A stretch of DNA of 64,000 nt from Micromonospora noduli (lineage in GTDB: Bacteria > Actinomycetota > Actinomycetes > Mycobacteriales > Micromonosporaceae): contig NZ_PYAK01000029.1 of the NCBI RefSeq assembly GCF_003264365.1, positions 1-64,000 on the forward strand, given 5' to 3'. The position numbers and the translations under genes are program-made. A model generated the notes under the pieces. It did not search any database, had not been told where the DNA came from, and was given only the letters and a program-made list of their open reading frames with translations. Positions 35,991 through 44,283 of the stretch are shown here, one piece after another. Within the stretch, counting starts at the first letter, position 1, and each line of letters begins with the position of its first letter.

Positions 35991-36380
35991 TCAGGCTGGC
36001 GCGGCGGTGGGGACCGATTGGCGGAAGTGGAGCACGATCACGATGGTCAGGATGACGATGGCGATCGGGTCGAACACCAACGAGATGAGGTTCATGTCGG
36101 CTCGCATGCCGACGTCGACGACGGTCAGGGCGAGGAACACCGACTTGGTGATGATGGCGGTCGCCGCCGCCGGCACTCTCGCCGGAAGGTGGAAGGCTCC
36201 CCAGATGATGGCCGCGCCAAGAGCCGCCTGCAGCACCCCTCGGTGCTGGAGCAGCGCAACTGTCATGCGGTCGGGGTCGGCCAATCCATAACTGCTGGTC
36301 AGCAGTTGTGGCCAGAACAGGGCAAGTGCGGGCGTCGCGGTGATCACGCCGACGATGGTGAGGATGACGCGCATCTTCAT
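35991..36380 (-). CDS. Small four-helix membrane protein
   Basis: 129 residues with four hydrophobic segments (VILTIVGVITATPALALFWP; ALGAAIIWGAFHLP; AIITKSVFLALTVVDVG; DPIAIVILTIVIVLHF). I recognise no functional motif. It is divergent from a MarR gene across a 79-base gap holding two palindromes, so the MarR protein probably represses it. Confidence 0.75.
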   Translation of the reverse strand: MKMRVILTIVGVITATPALALFWPQLLTSSYGLADPDRMTVALLQHRGVLQAALGAAIIWGAFHLPARVPAAATAIITKSVFLALTVVDVGMRADMNLISLVFDPIAIVILTIVIVLHFRQSVPTAAPA

Positions 36381-36404
36381 TCGACTCTCCCAGTGAGGTC
36401 GGCT

Positions 36405-36435
36405 CGCTGATCGTCAGCGTAGCTGATAATCAGCT
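36405..36435. promoter_or_regulatory. Twin 15-base palindromic operators for MarR regulator
   Basis: CGCTGA-TCG-TCAGCG (36405-36419) and AGCTGAT-A-ATCAGCT (36421-36435) are both perfect dyads with a shared GCTGAT half-site, centred 16 bases apart, between two divergent genes. This is typical of MarR autoregulatory sites. Confidence 0.75.
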
Positions 36436-36459
36436 CAGCGGATGACTAGGCTGTGGCCT

Positions 36460-36993
36460 ATGCGCTCATCCGAAACCATCGCCTCCGCCACGGGGTACCT
36501 GCTGCTGAAGTTGGCCAACCTCGCCAGCGCCCGGATGGAAGAGGCACTCCTGCCCTTCCGCCTGCGCGGCCGGGACCTGCGGGTGCTGGCCTTCGTCGAG
36601 GACGGGGAGTTGTCCCAGCGCGATCTGTGTGAGCGAACCGGGCTCGACCGCACCACGATGGTCGCGGTAATCGACGAACTTGAGCGCAACGGATACGTCC
36701 GGCGCGAGCGCAGCCCCAGCGACCGCCGTAAACAGCTCATCACCGTCACCGCCGACGGCCGCACCATCTTGTCGGAAGCCCTCACGGCGATGCGCCGGAC
36801 CGAGGACGACTTCCTCGCTCCCCTCGGCGAGGACGACCAGCGCCAGCTGCACCGACAGTTGTCACTGCTCTACGCGGCCCATGATCCCCGATGCCACACC
36901 GACGAGACGCCGGATCCCGAGCTGCTACCCAGCAGTGGCGTCGGCGTCGCCGGAACGCGCCACAGCGAGGGCCCGACCAGGCCCACGAGCTGA
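36460..36993 (+). CDS. MarR family transcriptional regulator
   Basis: 177 residues from ATG at 36460. A winged helix-turn-helix: LSQRDLCERTGLDRTTMVAV, then ELERNGYVRRERSPSDRRKQ, with the Asp-Arg wing signature of MarR. The C-terminal 35 residues are Pro/Thr-rich and unlike the family. It likely represses itself and the divergent membrane protein through the twin palindromes; the ligand is unknown. Confidence 0.9.
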   Translation: MRSSETIASATGYLLLKLANLASARMEEALLPFRLRGRDLRVLAFVEDGELSQRDLCERTGLDRTTMVAVIDELERNGYVRRERSPSDRRKQLITVTADGRTILSEALTAMRRTEDDFLAPLGEDDQRQLHRQLSLLYAAHDPRCHTDETPDPELLPSSGVGVAGTRHSEGPTRPTS

Positions 36994-37024
36994 GCGCACG
37001 CCGGCTGGTCGAGGCTGCCGGAGA

Positions 37025-37915
37025 TCAGGCGGCGCGGCGCCCGCCGGCCTGGTCGGTACGCGTGGCATCCCCGCCCTGCGCTGCCGGTGCGGCGTACCGG
37101 TCGGCGGCTTGTGCTGGATAGGACTCGGGGCGTACCACCCGCAGCGGGCGATCCACCTCGTCGGCCCCGAACCGCCAGCGTGACGGCGTCGGCTGCCGCT
37201 GTGGTGCCGGGCCGCCGGGGCGCAGCCCGGGACGGGACAGCAGCACGGTGATCAGATAGCCGACCACCAGGAAGCCGTGGCTGATCAGCCGTTCCCCGCC
37301 CACCGAGCCGGTGGCCAGGTCGTTGACCGACAGCAGCAGCAACGTGCCGACGAACGCGCTGAGCATCGGCAGCAGCCCGGCGGGTGGGCTGCGGCGCAGC
37401 GCCACGAAGAGGAAGCCCGCGCCCACTGCCACGTTCCACGCCGCCGACTCGTGCCACAGGTGCTGGCCGGTGGGGTGCAGGTGGTCGGCGGTCGCGCCCC
37501 GGCCCACCTGGGCCAGGCCGAGCACCAGTTGCACCGCGCCGAGCAACCCGAGCGCCGACCGCAGGCCGGCGACGAGCGGGCCACGTCCGAACGCCGCGCG
37601 CAACCCGGCGGCGAGCCGGCCCTGTCCGGGCACCTTCCGCAGGCCGGCGACCAGCGGGCCACGTCCGTCCGAACGCCGCCACCGCGACCGGCGCGCCGGG
37701 GCCGCGCTGGCGGCGGCAAGGATGGCCGCCGTCCGGTCGGGCACCTCAACCACCAGTCGGGTACGAACCCGACGGGTCACCGCGGCCGCCGCCGTGAACC
37801 AGGCCCGACACTCGGCACACCCGTCGAGGTGCCCCTGCACCGCCGTCAGTTCGGCGGCGGTCTCCTCCCCGTCCAGCTGCGCGGACAGGACCTCCCGCCA
37901 CTGCTCACACCCCAT
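37025..37915 (-). CDS. Anti-sigma-like zinc-finger membrane protein
   Basis: 296 residues from ATG at 37915. The N-terminal zf-HC2 domain has H-x3-C-x2-C (GHLDGCAECRAW) near residues 28-36, as in ZAS anti-sigma factors. Three near-repeats of G-x-G-x-L-x-A-G-L-R occur at about 84-121 (GRGPLVAGLR, GQGRLAAGLR, GRGPLVAGLR). Four membrane helices and a cytoplasmic Pro/Arg/Ala tail follow. No sigma factor gene is adjacent, so the partner is elsewhere or the domain has another role. Confidence 0.78.
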   Translation of the reverse strand: MGCEQWREVLSAQLDGEETAAELTAVQGHLDGCAECRAWFTAAAAVTRRVRTRLVVEVPDRTAAILAAASAAPARRSRWRRSDGRGPLVAGLRKVPGQGRLAAGLRAAFGRGPLVAGLRSALGLLGAVQLVLGLAQVGRGATADHLHPTGQHLWHESAAWNVAVGAGFLFVALRRSPPAGLLPMLSAFVGTLLLLSVNDLATGSVGGERLISHGFLVVGYLITVLLSRPGLRPGGPAPQRQPTPSRWRFGADEVDRPLRVVRPESYPAQAADRYAAPAAQGGDATRTDQAGGRRAA

Positions 37916-37987
37916 GTATCGGTAGTCGCTCCGGCAGCCGCTCCGGTTCCCGGCGACCGTGACTGGTTGTGGAATACTCGCCGGATC

Positions 37988-39028
37988 ATGACGCGTTACG
38001 GCCTGCTGATCCTGCCCGCCACCAACCGGGTGTACGCCCGCGCCGCCGTCGACCTCACCCGAGCCGAGCTGGAGATCTTCGGCCGCTCGGCGCTGGACGG
38101 TCGGATCGGCGAGCTGGACACCGAGGTTGTCGGAGGGGCGTCCTACATCACGTTCACAGGCGACGGGCTGACCGAGCGTGACCTTGCCGTCCTGGGCAAC
38201 CTCTCCGCCGGGTACGCGTTGTTCGAGATCGTCGGTGAGCTGTTGCGGCCGATCGAGTGGAGTCGTCTGGACCGCTACGACGACGATCTGCTCACCATCC
38301 AGAAGTACCCGGGCAAGACCAATGAGCAGTTCACCAAGCTGCTGCTCAACGTCACACTGCTCGCCTCGGACTGGGCCGCCGAGATGACCAGCCGCCGGTT
38401 CCGGGTGCTCGACCCGCTCTGCGGTCGGGGCACCACCCTCAACCAGGCGCTGATGTACGGCTTCGACGCCGCCGGGATCGAGCGCGACCAGAAGGACGTC
38501 GAGGCGTACCGGGCGTTCATCACCACCTGGCTGAAGCAGAAGCGGGTCAAGCACCGGGTGCTGGAGTCGGGGCCGGTGCGGCGGGAGCGCAAGGTGGTCG
38601 GCCGGCGGGTGCGGATCGAGTTGGCGCCGACCCGTGAGGAGCACAAGGCCGGCCAGACGCAGTTGCTGGACGTGGTCAACGCCGACACCGCCCGCTCGGC
38701 GGAGTTCTTCCGCCCGGAGACCGTGGACCTGGTCGTCGCCGACGCGCCGTACGGCGTGCAGCACGGTAGTCGTACCGCTGGGCAGGGGTTGACCCGCGAC
38801 CCGCTGGCGTTGCTCGCGGACGCCGCGCCGGTCTGGGCCCGGTTGTTGCGCCCCGGCGGTGCGCTCGGGATCTCCTGGAACACCCACGTCGCCAGCCGGG
38901 ACGACGCGGCGGCGGCGTTGGCCGACGCCGGCCTGACAGTGGTCGACGCCGAGCCCTACCGTGCGCTGCGGCACCGGGTGGACCAGTCGATCATGCGGGA
39001 CGTGCTGGTGGCCCGCCGCCCGGCCTGA
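37988..39028 (+). CDS. TRM11-like SAM-dependent methyltransferase
   Basis: 346 residues from ATG at 37988. The N-terminal half (to about 130) is a THUMP-like or family-specific region. The Rossmann core starts at VLDPLCGRGTTLNQA, with the catalytic motif DAPYGVQHG in place of the usual N/D-PPY. D/N-PPY motifs methylate exocyclic amines of nucleic-acid bases, so an RNA (tRNA guanine N2-type) or DNA substrate is likely. The open 72-base gap to the divergent anti-sigma-like gene should hold both promoters. Confidence 0.82.
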   Translation: MTRYGLLILPATNRVYARAAVDLTRAELEIFGRSALDGRIGELDTEVVGGASYITFTGDGLTERDLAVLGNLSAGYALFEIVGELLRPIEWSRLDRYDDDLLTIQKYPGKTNEQFTKLLLNVTLLASDWAAEMTSRRFRVLDPLCGRGTTLNQALMYGFDAAGIERDQKDVEAYRAFITTWLKQKRVKHRVLESGPVRRERKVVGRRVRIELAPTREEHKAGQTQLLDVVNADTARSAEFFRPETVDLVVADAPYGVQHGSRTAGQGLTRDPLALLADAAPVWARLLRPGGALGISWNTHVASRDDAAAALADAGLTVVDAEPYRALRHRVDQSIMRDVLVARRPA

Positions 39029-39289
39029 AGGGCCTAGCCCCGCCGCACCGCACCATGAGCCACCCCGTCCGGGTCGCGCATGGTTTCTCTCGTCTTGGCC
39101 TCGCGGACCACCGAGGCCCTGTGCCGCGTTTCACCTGATCAGCCGCTCGGTGTGAAAACCACGTCAAGAAAAGGTTCGCCGCCGTCATGGTCGCGTTATG
39201 ACCCATGCCGTCCGGCGGGTGGTGGGGCTTTGATTGCCCGGCGCGACCGGAAGGCGGTCGCGACGAACCTTTCCGGCTGAGGAGTCAGC
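39029..39289 (+). promoter_or_regulatory. kdp operon upstream region
   Basis: 261 bases without a gene. Visible: an 8-base stem CGCGACCG / CGGTCGCG (39242-39249, 39255-39262) close to the first start, a GTCAT/ATGAC dyad at 39184-39202, and an A-rich patch (GTCAAGAAAAGG, about 39159). KdpE sites are expected here but no consensus can be asserted by eye. I find no ydaO-type riboswitch core. Confidence 0.4.
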
Positions 39290-39373
39290 GTGTCTGACGT
39301 GGTGTTCGTGGTCCTGACGGTGGTGCTGTTCGCAGTGCTCGCCCTGGTGGTCCGAGCGGTGGAGAAGCTGTGA
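39290..39373 (+). CDS. 27-residue membrane peptide preceding kdpF
   Basis: GTG start with GAGGAG seven bases upstream; 27 codons and TGA. The product is one hydrophobic helix flanked by an acidic N-terminus (VSDVVFVVLT) and a basic C-terminus (VVRAVEKL). Its stop overlaps the GTG of kdpF (GTGA), so it is coupled to the kdp operon. It resembles KdpF in size and design but is distinct from it, and may be a second accessory peptide of the Kdp complex or a regulatory uORF. Confidence 0.7.
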   Translation: MSDVVFVVLTVVLFAVLALVVRAVEKL

Positions 39374-39459
39374 GCGCTGTCAACGCCGTCGGTCTGGTGC
39401 TCGCGGTCGTCCTGGGCGCGTTCCTGGTGTTCGCCCTGCTGTTCCCGGAGCGCTTCTGA
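39370..39459 (+). CDS. kdpF: Potassium-transporting ATPase subunit KdpF
   Basis: 29 residues, one membrane helix, ending in FPERF as actinobacterial KdpF does. KdpF stabilises the KdpABC complex in the membrane. The start overlaps the upstream peptide's stop and its own stop overlaps the kdpA ATG by one base (TGATG). Confidence 0.88.
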   Translation: MSAVNAVGLVLAVVLGAFLVFALLFPERF

Positions 39460-41114
39460 TGACCATGACAACAGCGGGCGTCATCTTCGTGTTGACGCTG
39501 GTGGCGGCCCTGGTCGCCGTCTACAAGCCGTTCGGCGACCACATGTTCCGGGCGGTCTCCGGCACGAAGCAGTCGCGGGTCGAGCGGGGCATCTTCCGAC
39601 TGGTCGGGGTCAACCCGGCGGCCGAGCAGACCTGGGGCGTGTACGCCCGCAGCGTGCTGGCGTTCTCCGCGGTCTCGATCCTGTTCCTGTACCTGTTCCA
39701 GCGGGTGCAGAACCACCTGTGGCTGTCGCTGGGCTTCGACCCGGTGGTGCCGCACGGCGCGTGGAACACGGCAGTGTCGTTCGTGACCAACACGAACTGG
39801 CAGTCGTACTCGGGTGAGTCGACGATGGGCCACCTGGTGCAGATGGCCGGCCTGGCGGTGCAGAACTTCGTCTCGGCGGCGGTCGGCATCGCGGTGGCGG
39901 TCGCGCTGGTACGCGGCTTCGCCCGCAGCCGCACCGGGCAGCTCGGCAACTTCTGGGTCGACCTGACCCGGATCACGCTGCGGATCCTGCTGCCGATCGC
40001 GGTGCTCGGCGCCATCGCCCTGATGATCGGCGGGGCGGTGCAGAACCTGTCCGCCGGCACCGACGTGAGCACGCTGACCGGCGGCACCCAGACCATCACC
40101 GGTGGTCCGGTCGCCAGCCAGGAAGTGATCAAGGAGCTGGGCACCAACGGTGGCGGCTTCTACAACGTCAACAGCGCGCACCCGTTCGAGAACCCCACCA
40201 CCTGGACGAACTGGCTGGAGATCTTCCTGATCTTCCTGATCCCGTTCAGTCTGCCCCGGGTCTTCGGCCGGATGGTCGGGCAGAACCGGCAGGGCTACGC
40301 CATCGCCGCGGTGATGGGCATCCTCGCGTTCCTCAGCGTCGCCATCACCAACATCTTCGAGCTGGCCGGCCACGGCACGGTGCCGCAGGCGGTCGGCGCG
40401 GCGATGGAGGGCAAGGAGGTGCGGTTCGACGTGTCGAACTCGGCCACCTTCGCCGCCGCCACCACGCTCACCTCGACAGGTGCGGTGAACTCGTTCCACG
40501 ATTCGTTCACCTCGCTCGGCGGCATGATGACGATGGTCAACATGATGCTCGGCGAGGTCGCGCCGGGCGGCACCGGCTCGGGGCTGTACGGCCTGCTCAT
40601 CCTCGCGGTGATCACGGTCTTCGTGGCCGGGCTGATGGTGGGCCGCACTCCCGAGTACCTGGGCAAGAAGATCGGGTCGCGCGAGATCAAGTTCGCCTCG
40701 CTCTACTTCCTGATCACGCCGATCCTGGTGCTCGTCGGCACGGCGACGGCGTTCGCCACCGGCAACAACTCCACGGCGCTCAACGTCGGCCCGCACGGCC
40801 TCTCCGAGGTGCTGTACGCGTTCACCTCGGCCAGCAACAACAACGGCTCGGCCTTCGGCGGCATCACCGTCAACACGACCTGGTGGGACACCGCGCTGGG
40901 GTTGTGCATGCTGCTGGGCCGGTTCCTGCCGCTGATCTTCGTGCTCGCGTTGGCCGGCTCGCTGGCCCGCCAGGCACCCACCCCCGCGTCCGAGGGCACC
41001 CTGCCGACCCACCGACCGCTGTTCATCGGCATGGTCGTCGGCGTCACTGTGGTCCTCGTCGCGCTGACCTTCCTGCCCGCGCTCGCGCTCGGTCCGCTGG
41101 CAGAGGGGCTCTGA
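39459..41114 (+). CDS. kdpA: Potassium-transporting ATPase, K+-channel subunit KdpA
   Basis: 551 residues, about ten membrane helices related to SKT channels. Selectivity-filter loops are seen as TNTNWQSYSGES (about 110), TNGGGFYNVNSAHPF (about 229) and the later SNNNGSAFGG. KdpA selects and passes K+ in the high-affinity pump. The gene directly follows kdpF and precedes kdpB by 5 bases. Confidence 0.96.
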   Translation: MTMTTAGVIFVLTLVAALVAVYKPFGDHMFRAVSGTKQSRVERGIFRLVGVNPAAEQTWGVYARSVLAFSAVSILFLYLFQRVQNHLWLSLGFDPVVPHGAWNTAVSFVTNTNWQSYSGESTMGHLVQMAGLAVQNFVSAAVGIAVAVALVRGFARSRTGQLGNFWVDLTRITLRILLPIAVLGAIALMIGGAVQNLSAGTDVSTLTGGTQTITGGPVASQEVIKELGTNGGGFYNVNSAHPFENPTTWTNWLEIFLIFLIPFSLPRVFGRMVGQNRQGYAIAAVMGILAFLSVAITNIFELAGHGTVPQAVGAAMEGKEVRFDVSNSATFAAATTLTSTGAVNSFHDSFTSLGGMMTMVNMMLGEVAPGGTGSGLYGLLILAVITVFVAGLMVGRTPEYLGKKIGSREIKFASLYFLITPILVLVGTATAFATGNNSTALNVGPHGLSEVLYAFTSASNNNGSAFGGITVNTTWWDTALGLCMLLGRFLPLIFVLALAGSLARQAPTPASEGTLPTHRPLFIGMVVGVTVVLVALTFLPALALGPLAEGL

Positions 41115-41119
41115 CCATC

Positions 41120-43330
41120 ATGAGGAACGAGGACATGTCCGTCACGTCCGCCCCAACCGAGCAACTCCCCGGCACGCCCGCCACCCAGGGCAACCGGATC
41201 GGCGGGGGCCTGCTCGACCCCAAGCAGTTGATCCGGTCCCTGCCGGACGCGGTACGCAAGCTCAACCCCAGCACGCTGTGGCGCAACCCGGTGATGCTGA
41301 TCGTGGAGGTCGGTGCGGCCTTCACCACCGTCCTGGCGATGATCGACCCGTCGGTGTTCGCCTGGGCGATCACCATCTGGCTCTGGCTGACAGTGGTGTT
41401 CGCCAACCTGGCCGAGGCGGTCGCCGAGGGTCGGGGCAAGGCCCAGGCCGCGACCCTGCGGCAGGCGAAGAAGGACACCATCGCCACCCGGCTGATCGAC
41501 TGGAAGCCGGGCGCGCGGGCCAACACCTACCGCGACGAGGCGGTGCCGGCGCCGGACCTGCGCCAGGGCGACGTCGTGCTCGTCGAGGCGGGCGGCATCA
41601 TCCCCGGCGACGGCGACATCGTCGAGGGCATCGCCAGCGTCGACGAGTCGGCCATCACCGGCGAGTCGGCCCCGGTGATCCGGGAGTCCGGCGGCGACCG
41701 CAGCGCGGTCACCGGCGGCACCAGGGTGCTCTCCGACCAGATCATCGTGAAGATCACCCAGAAGCCGGGGGAGAGCTTCATCGACCGGATGATCGCCCTG
41801 GTCGAGGGGGCCAACCGGCAGAAGACGCCGAACGAGATCGCGCTGAACATCCTGCTCGCCGCGCTCACTGTCATCTTCCTGCTGGCCGTTGTCACCCTCC
41901 AGCCGCTGGCCATCTTCTCCAAGGCGTACCAGGCGGCCGCACCGAACAGTGGGGCGATCACCGACTCCGGCGTCACCGGCGTGGTGCTGATCTCGCTGCT
42001 GGTCTGCCTGATCCCCACCACCATCGGCGCGCTGCTCTCCGCCATCGGCATCGCCGGCATGGACCGGCTGGTACAGCGCAACGTCCTGGCCATGAGCGGC
42101 CGGGCCGTCGAGGCGGCCGGCGACGTCAACACCCTGCTGCTGGACAAGACCGGCACCATCACGCTGGGCAACCGGCAGGCCGCCGAGTTCGTACCGGTCG
42201 AGGGGGTCGACCCCGCGGCGCTGGCGGACGCCGCGCAGCTGTCCAGCCTGGCCGACGAGACCCCGGAGGGGCGCTCGGTGGTCGTCCTGGCCAAGAACGA
42301 GTTCGGGCTGCGCGAGCGCGAGCCCGGCGTGATGCCGCACGCCACCTTCGTACCGTTCACCGCGCAGACCCGGATGAGCGGCGTCGACCTCACCCCGGGC
42401 GCCAGCGTGGACGCCGGCGCGGTGGGCACGGCCCGCCGGGTCCGCAAGGGCGCCGCCGCCGCGGTGATGAAGTGGGTACGGGAGAACGGCGGCCACCCGA
42501 CCGAGCAGGTCGGCGAGATCGTGGACGGGATCAGCGGCACCGGCGGCACGCCGCTGGTCGTCGCCGAGCACGTCGACGGTGCGCCCGCCCGCGCCCTGGG
42601 CGTCATCCACCTCAAGGACGTGGTCAAGTCCGGCATGCGGGAGCGGTTCGACGAGATGCGCCGGATGGGCATCCGAACCGTGATGATCACCGGCGACAAC
42701 CCGCGGACCGCGAAGGCGATCGCCGACGAGGCCGGGGTGGACGACTTCCTGGCCGAGGCGACACCGGAGGACAAGCTCGCGCTGATCAAGCGGGAGCAGG
42801 AGGGTGGTCGGCTGGTCGCGATGACCGGTGACGGCACCAACGACGCGCCGGCGCTCGCGCAGGCCGACGTCGGGGTGGCGATGAACACCGGCACGTCGGC
42901 CGCCAAGGAGGCCGGCAACATGGTCGACCTCGACTCCGACCCGACCAAGCTGATCGAGATCGTGGAGATCGGCAAGCAGTTGCTGATCACCCGTGGCGCG
43001 CTGACCACCTTCAGCATCGCCAACGACATCGCGAAGTACTTCGCGATCATCCCGGCCATGTTCGCCGGCCTCTACCCGAGCCTGGACGCGCTGAACGTCA
43101 TGCGGTTGTCCAGCCCGGAGTCGGCGATCCTGTCCGCTGTCATCTTCAACGCCCTGGTGATCATCGCGCTGATCCCGCTCGCCCTGCGGGGCGTGCGGTA
43201 CCGGCCGGCGGCCGCGTCGAAGCTGCTCAGCCGCAACCTGCTGGTCTACGGGCTGGGCGGCATCATCGTGCCGTTCATCGGGATCAAGCTCATCGACCTG
43301 CTCATCCAGTTCATCCCGGGGATTTCGTGA
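41120..43330 (+). CDS. kdpB: Potassium-transporting ATPase, ATP-binding subunit KdpB
   Basis: 736 residues from ATG at 41120; ATG 41135 is equally possible. A P1A-type ATPase: actuator TGES (SAITGESAPV), phosphorylated D342 (LLDKTGTIT), the nucleotide-binding FTAQTRMSG segment and GDGTNDAPALAQ. It powers K+ uptake through KdpA. The stop overlaps the kdpC start (GTGATG). Confidence 0.96.
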   Translation: MRNEDMSVTSAPTEQLPGTPATQGNRIGGGLLDPKQLIRSLPDAVRKLNPSTLWRNPVMLIVEVGAAFTTVLAMIDPSVFAWAITIWLWLTVVFANLAEAVAEGRGKAQAATLRQAKKDTIATRLIDWKPGARANTYRDEAVPAPDLRQGDVVLVEAGGIIPGDGDIVEGIASVDESAITGESAPVIRESGGDRSAVTGGTRVLSDQIIVKITQKPGESFIDRMIALVEGANRQKTPNEIALNILLAALTVIFLLAVVTLQPLAIFSKAYQAAAPNSGAITDSGVTGVVLISLLVCLIPTTIGALLSAIGIAGMDRLVQRNVLAMSGRAVEAAGDVNTLLLDKTGTITLGNRQAAEFVPVEGVDPAALADAAQLSSLADETPEGRSVVVLAKNEFGLREREPGVMPHATFVPFTAQTRMSGVDLTPGASVDAGAVGTARRVRKGAAAAVMKWVRENGGHPTEQVGEIVDGISGTGGTPLVVAEHVDGAPARALGVIHLKDVVKSGMRERFDEMRRMGIRTVMITGDNPRTAKAIADEAGVDDFLAEATPEDKLALIKREQEGGRLVAMTGDGTNDAPALAQADVGVAMNTGTSAAKEAGNMVDLDSDPTKLIEIVEIGKQLLITRGALTTFSIANDIAKYFAIIPAMFAGLYPSLDALNVMRLSSPESAILSAVIFNALVIIALIPLALRGVRYRPAAASKLLSRNLLVYGLGGIIVPFIGIKLIDLLIQFIPGIS

Positions 43331-44211
43331 TGCGCCTACCCACCTGGATCGCCCAACACCTCGCCGCGCTGCGCGCCGTACTCGTCTTCACTGTGCTGCT
43401 CGGCCTGGTCTACCCGCTGGCCCTGGTAGCGGTCGGTCAGCTACCCGGCCTCAACCACAAGACCGACGGCTCGCTGATCTCCTCGGGCGGGACGACCGTC
43501 GGCAGCGCGCTGATCGGCCAGTCCTTCACCGACGCGGACGGCAACCCCGTCGCCCGGTACTTCCAGTCCCGCCCCTCCGCCGCTGGCGACGGCTACGACC
43601 CGACCTCCACGTCCGCCAGCAACCTGGGCCCGGAAAGCGTTGTCGACACCATCGCCACCGACCCGGAGGAATCCAGCGAGAGCCTGCTCACCCAGGTGTG
43701 CGGGCGCAGCAAGTCGGTCGGCGAGCTCAACGGCGTCGACGGCCGGCGCCCGTACTGCACCGACGACGGGGTGGGCGCCGTGCTCGCGGTCTTCCGCGCC
43801 GACGGTCTGACCGGCACTGTCACCCGGGTGGTCAGCGTCAACCAGGCCGCCCCGGCCACGCCGTTCGTCACCGAGTACCAGGGGGTGCCGGTGGAACCGG
43901 CCCAGCCCGGCGAGGACTACGTGGCCGCCGGCGGGGTGGTCACCCCGATCCGGGGCGACGCGCCCGCCGACCCGGCGGTGCCCGCCGACGCGGTCACCGC
44001 CAGCGCCAGCGGTCTCGACCCGCAGATCAGCCCCGCGTACGCCGAACTGCAGGTGAACCGGGTCGCGCGGGAGCGCGGCGCGGACCCGGCGGCGGTCCGC
44101 AAGCTGGTCGAGGAGCACACCGACGGGCGCGGGCTGGGCTTCCTGGGTGCGCCCGGTGTCAACGTGCTGGAGCTCAACCTCGCCCTCGACAAGCAGTTCG
44201 CCGCACGCTGA
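43330..44211 (+). CDS. kdpC: Potassium-transporting ATPase subunit KdpC, enlarged form
   Basis: 293 residues (ATG 43330; GTG 43327 also in frame), against about 190 in E. coli. An N-terminal membrane helix (LAALRAVLVFTVLLGLVYPL) and the conserved core (SALIGQSFTD, YFQSRPSA, then LDPQISPAYAELQV near 238) are intact. About 100 extra residues, including two Cys (QVCGRSK, RPYCTDD), lie between SNLGPES and the C-terminal core. The insert is extracytoplasmic and its two Cys could form a disulfide. Confidence 0.93.
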   Translation: MRLPTWIAQHLAALRAVLVFTVLLGLVYPLALVAVGQLPGLNHKTDGSLISSGGTTVGSALIGQSFTDADGNPVARYFQSRPSAAGDGYDPTSTSASNLGPESVVDTIATDPEESSESLLTQVCGRSKSVGELNGVDGRRPYCTDDGVGAVLAVFRADGLTGTVTRVVSVNQAAPATPFVTEYQGVPVEPAQPGEDYVAAGGVVTPIRGDAPADPAVPADAVTASASGLDPQISPAYAELQVNRVARERGADPAAVRKLVEEHTDGRGLGFLGAPGVNVLELNLALDKQFAAR

Positions 44212-44221
44212 GCACCCTCGC

Positions 44222-44255
44222 GGGCGGGGCCGTGCCGACCGGCACGGCCCCGCCC
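44222..44255 (+). terminator. Hairpin between kdpC and kdpD
   Basis: Perfect 15-base stem GGGCGGGGCCGTGCC / GGCACGGCCCCGCCC with a GACC loop, 10 bases after kdpC and 28 before kdpD. It probably attenuates read-through so that the sensor genes are made at a lower level than the pump. Confidence 0.68.
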
Positions 44256-44283
44256 GCCGATCTGAGCAGGGAGGATGGTCCCC

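Noticed and set aside
37277..37987. Long N-terminal extension of the TRM11-like methyltransferase
   Set aside because: The extension overlaps the zinc-finger gene antisense and is low-complexity; ATG at 37988 starts a normal protein.
39029..39289. Possible c-di-AMP riboswitch upstream of kdp, as in Bacillus
   Set aside because: None of the ydaO core strings (GGTGAATCC, CAGCTAACCC) is present on the plus strand here.
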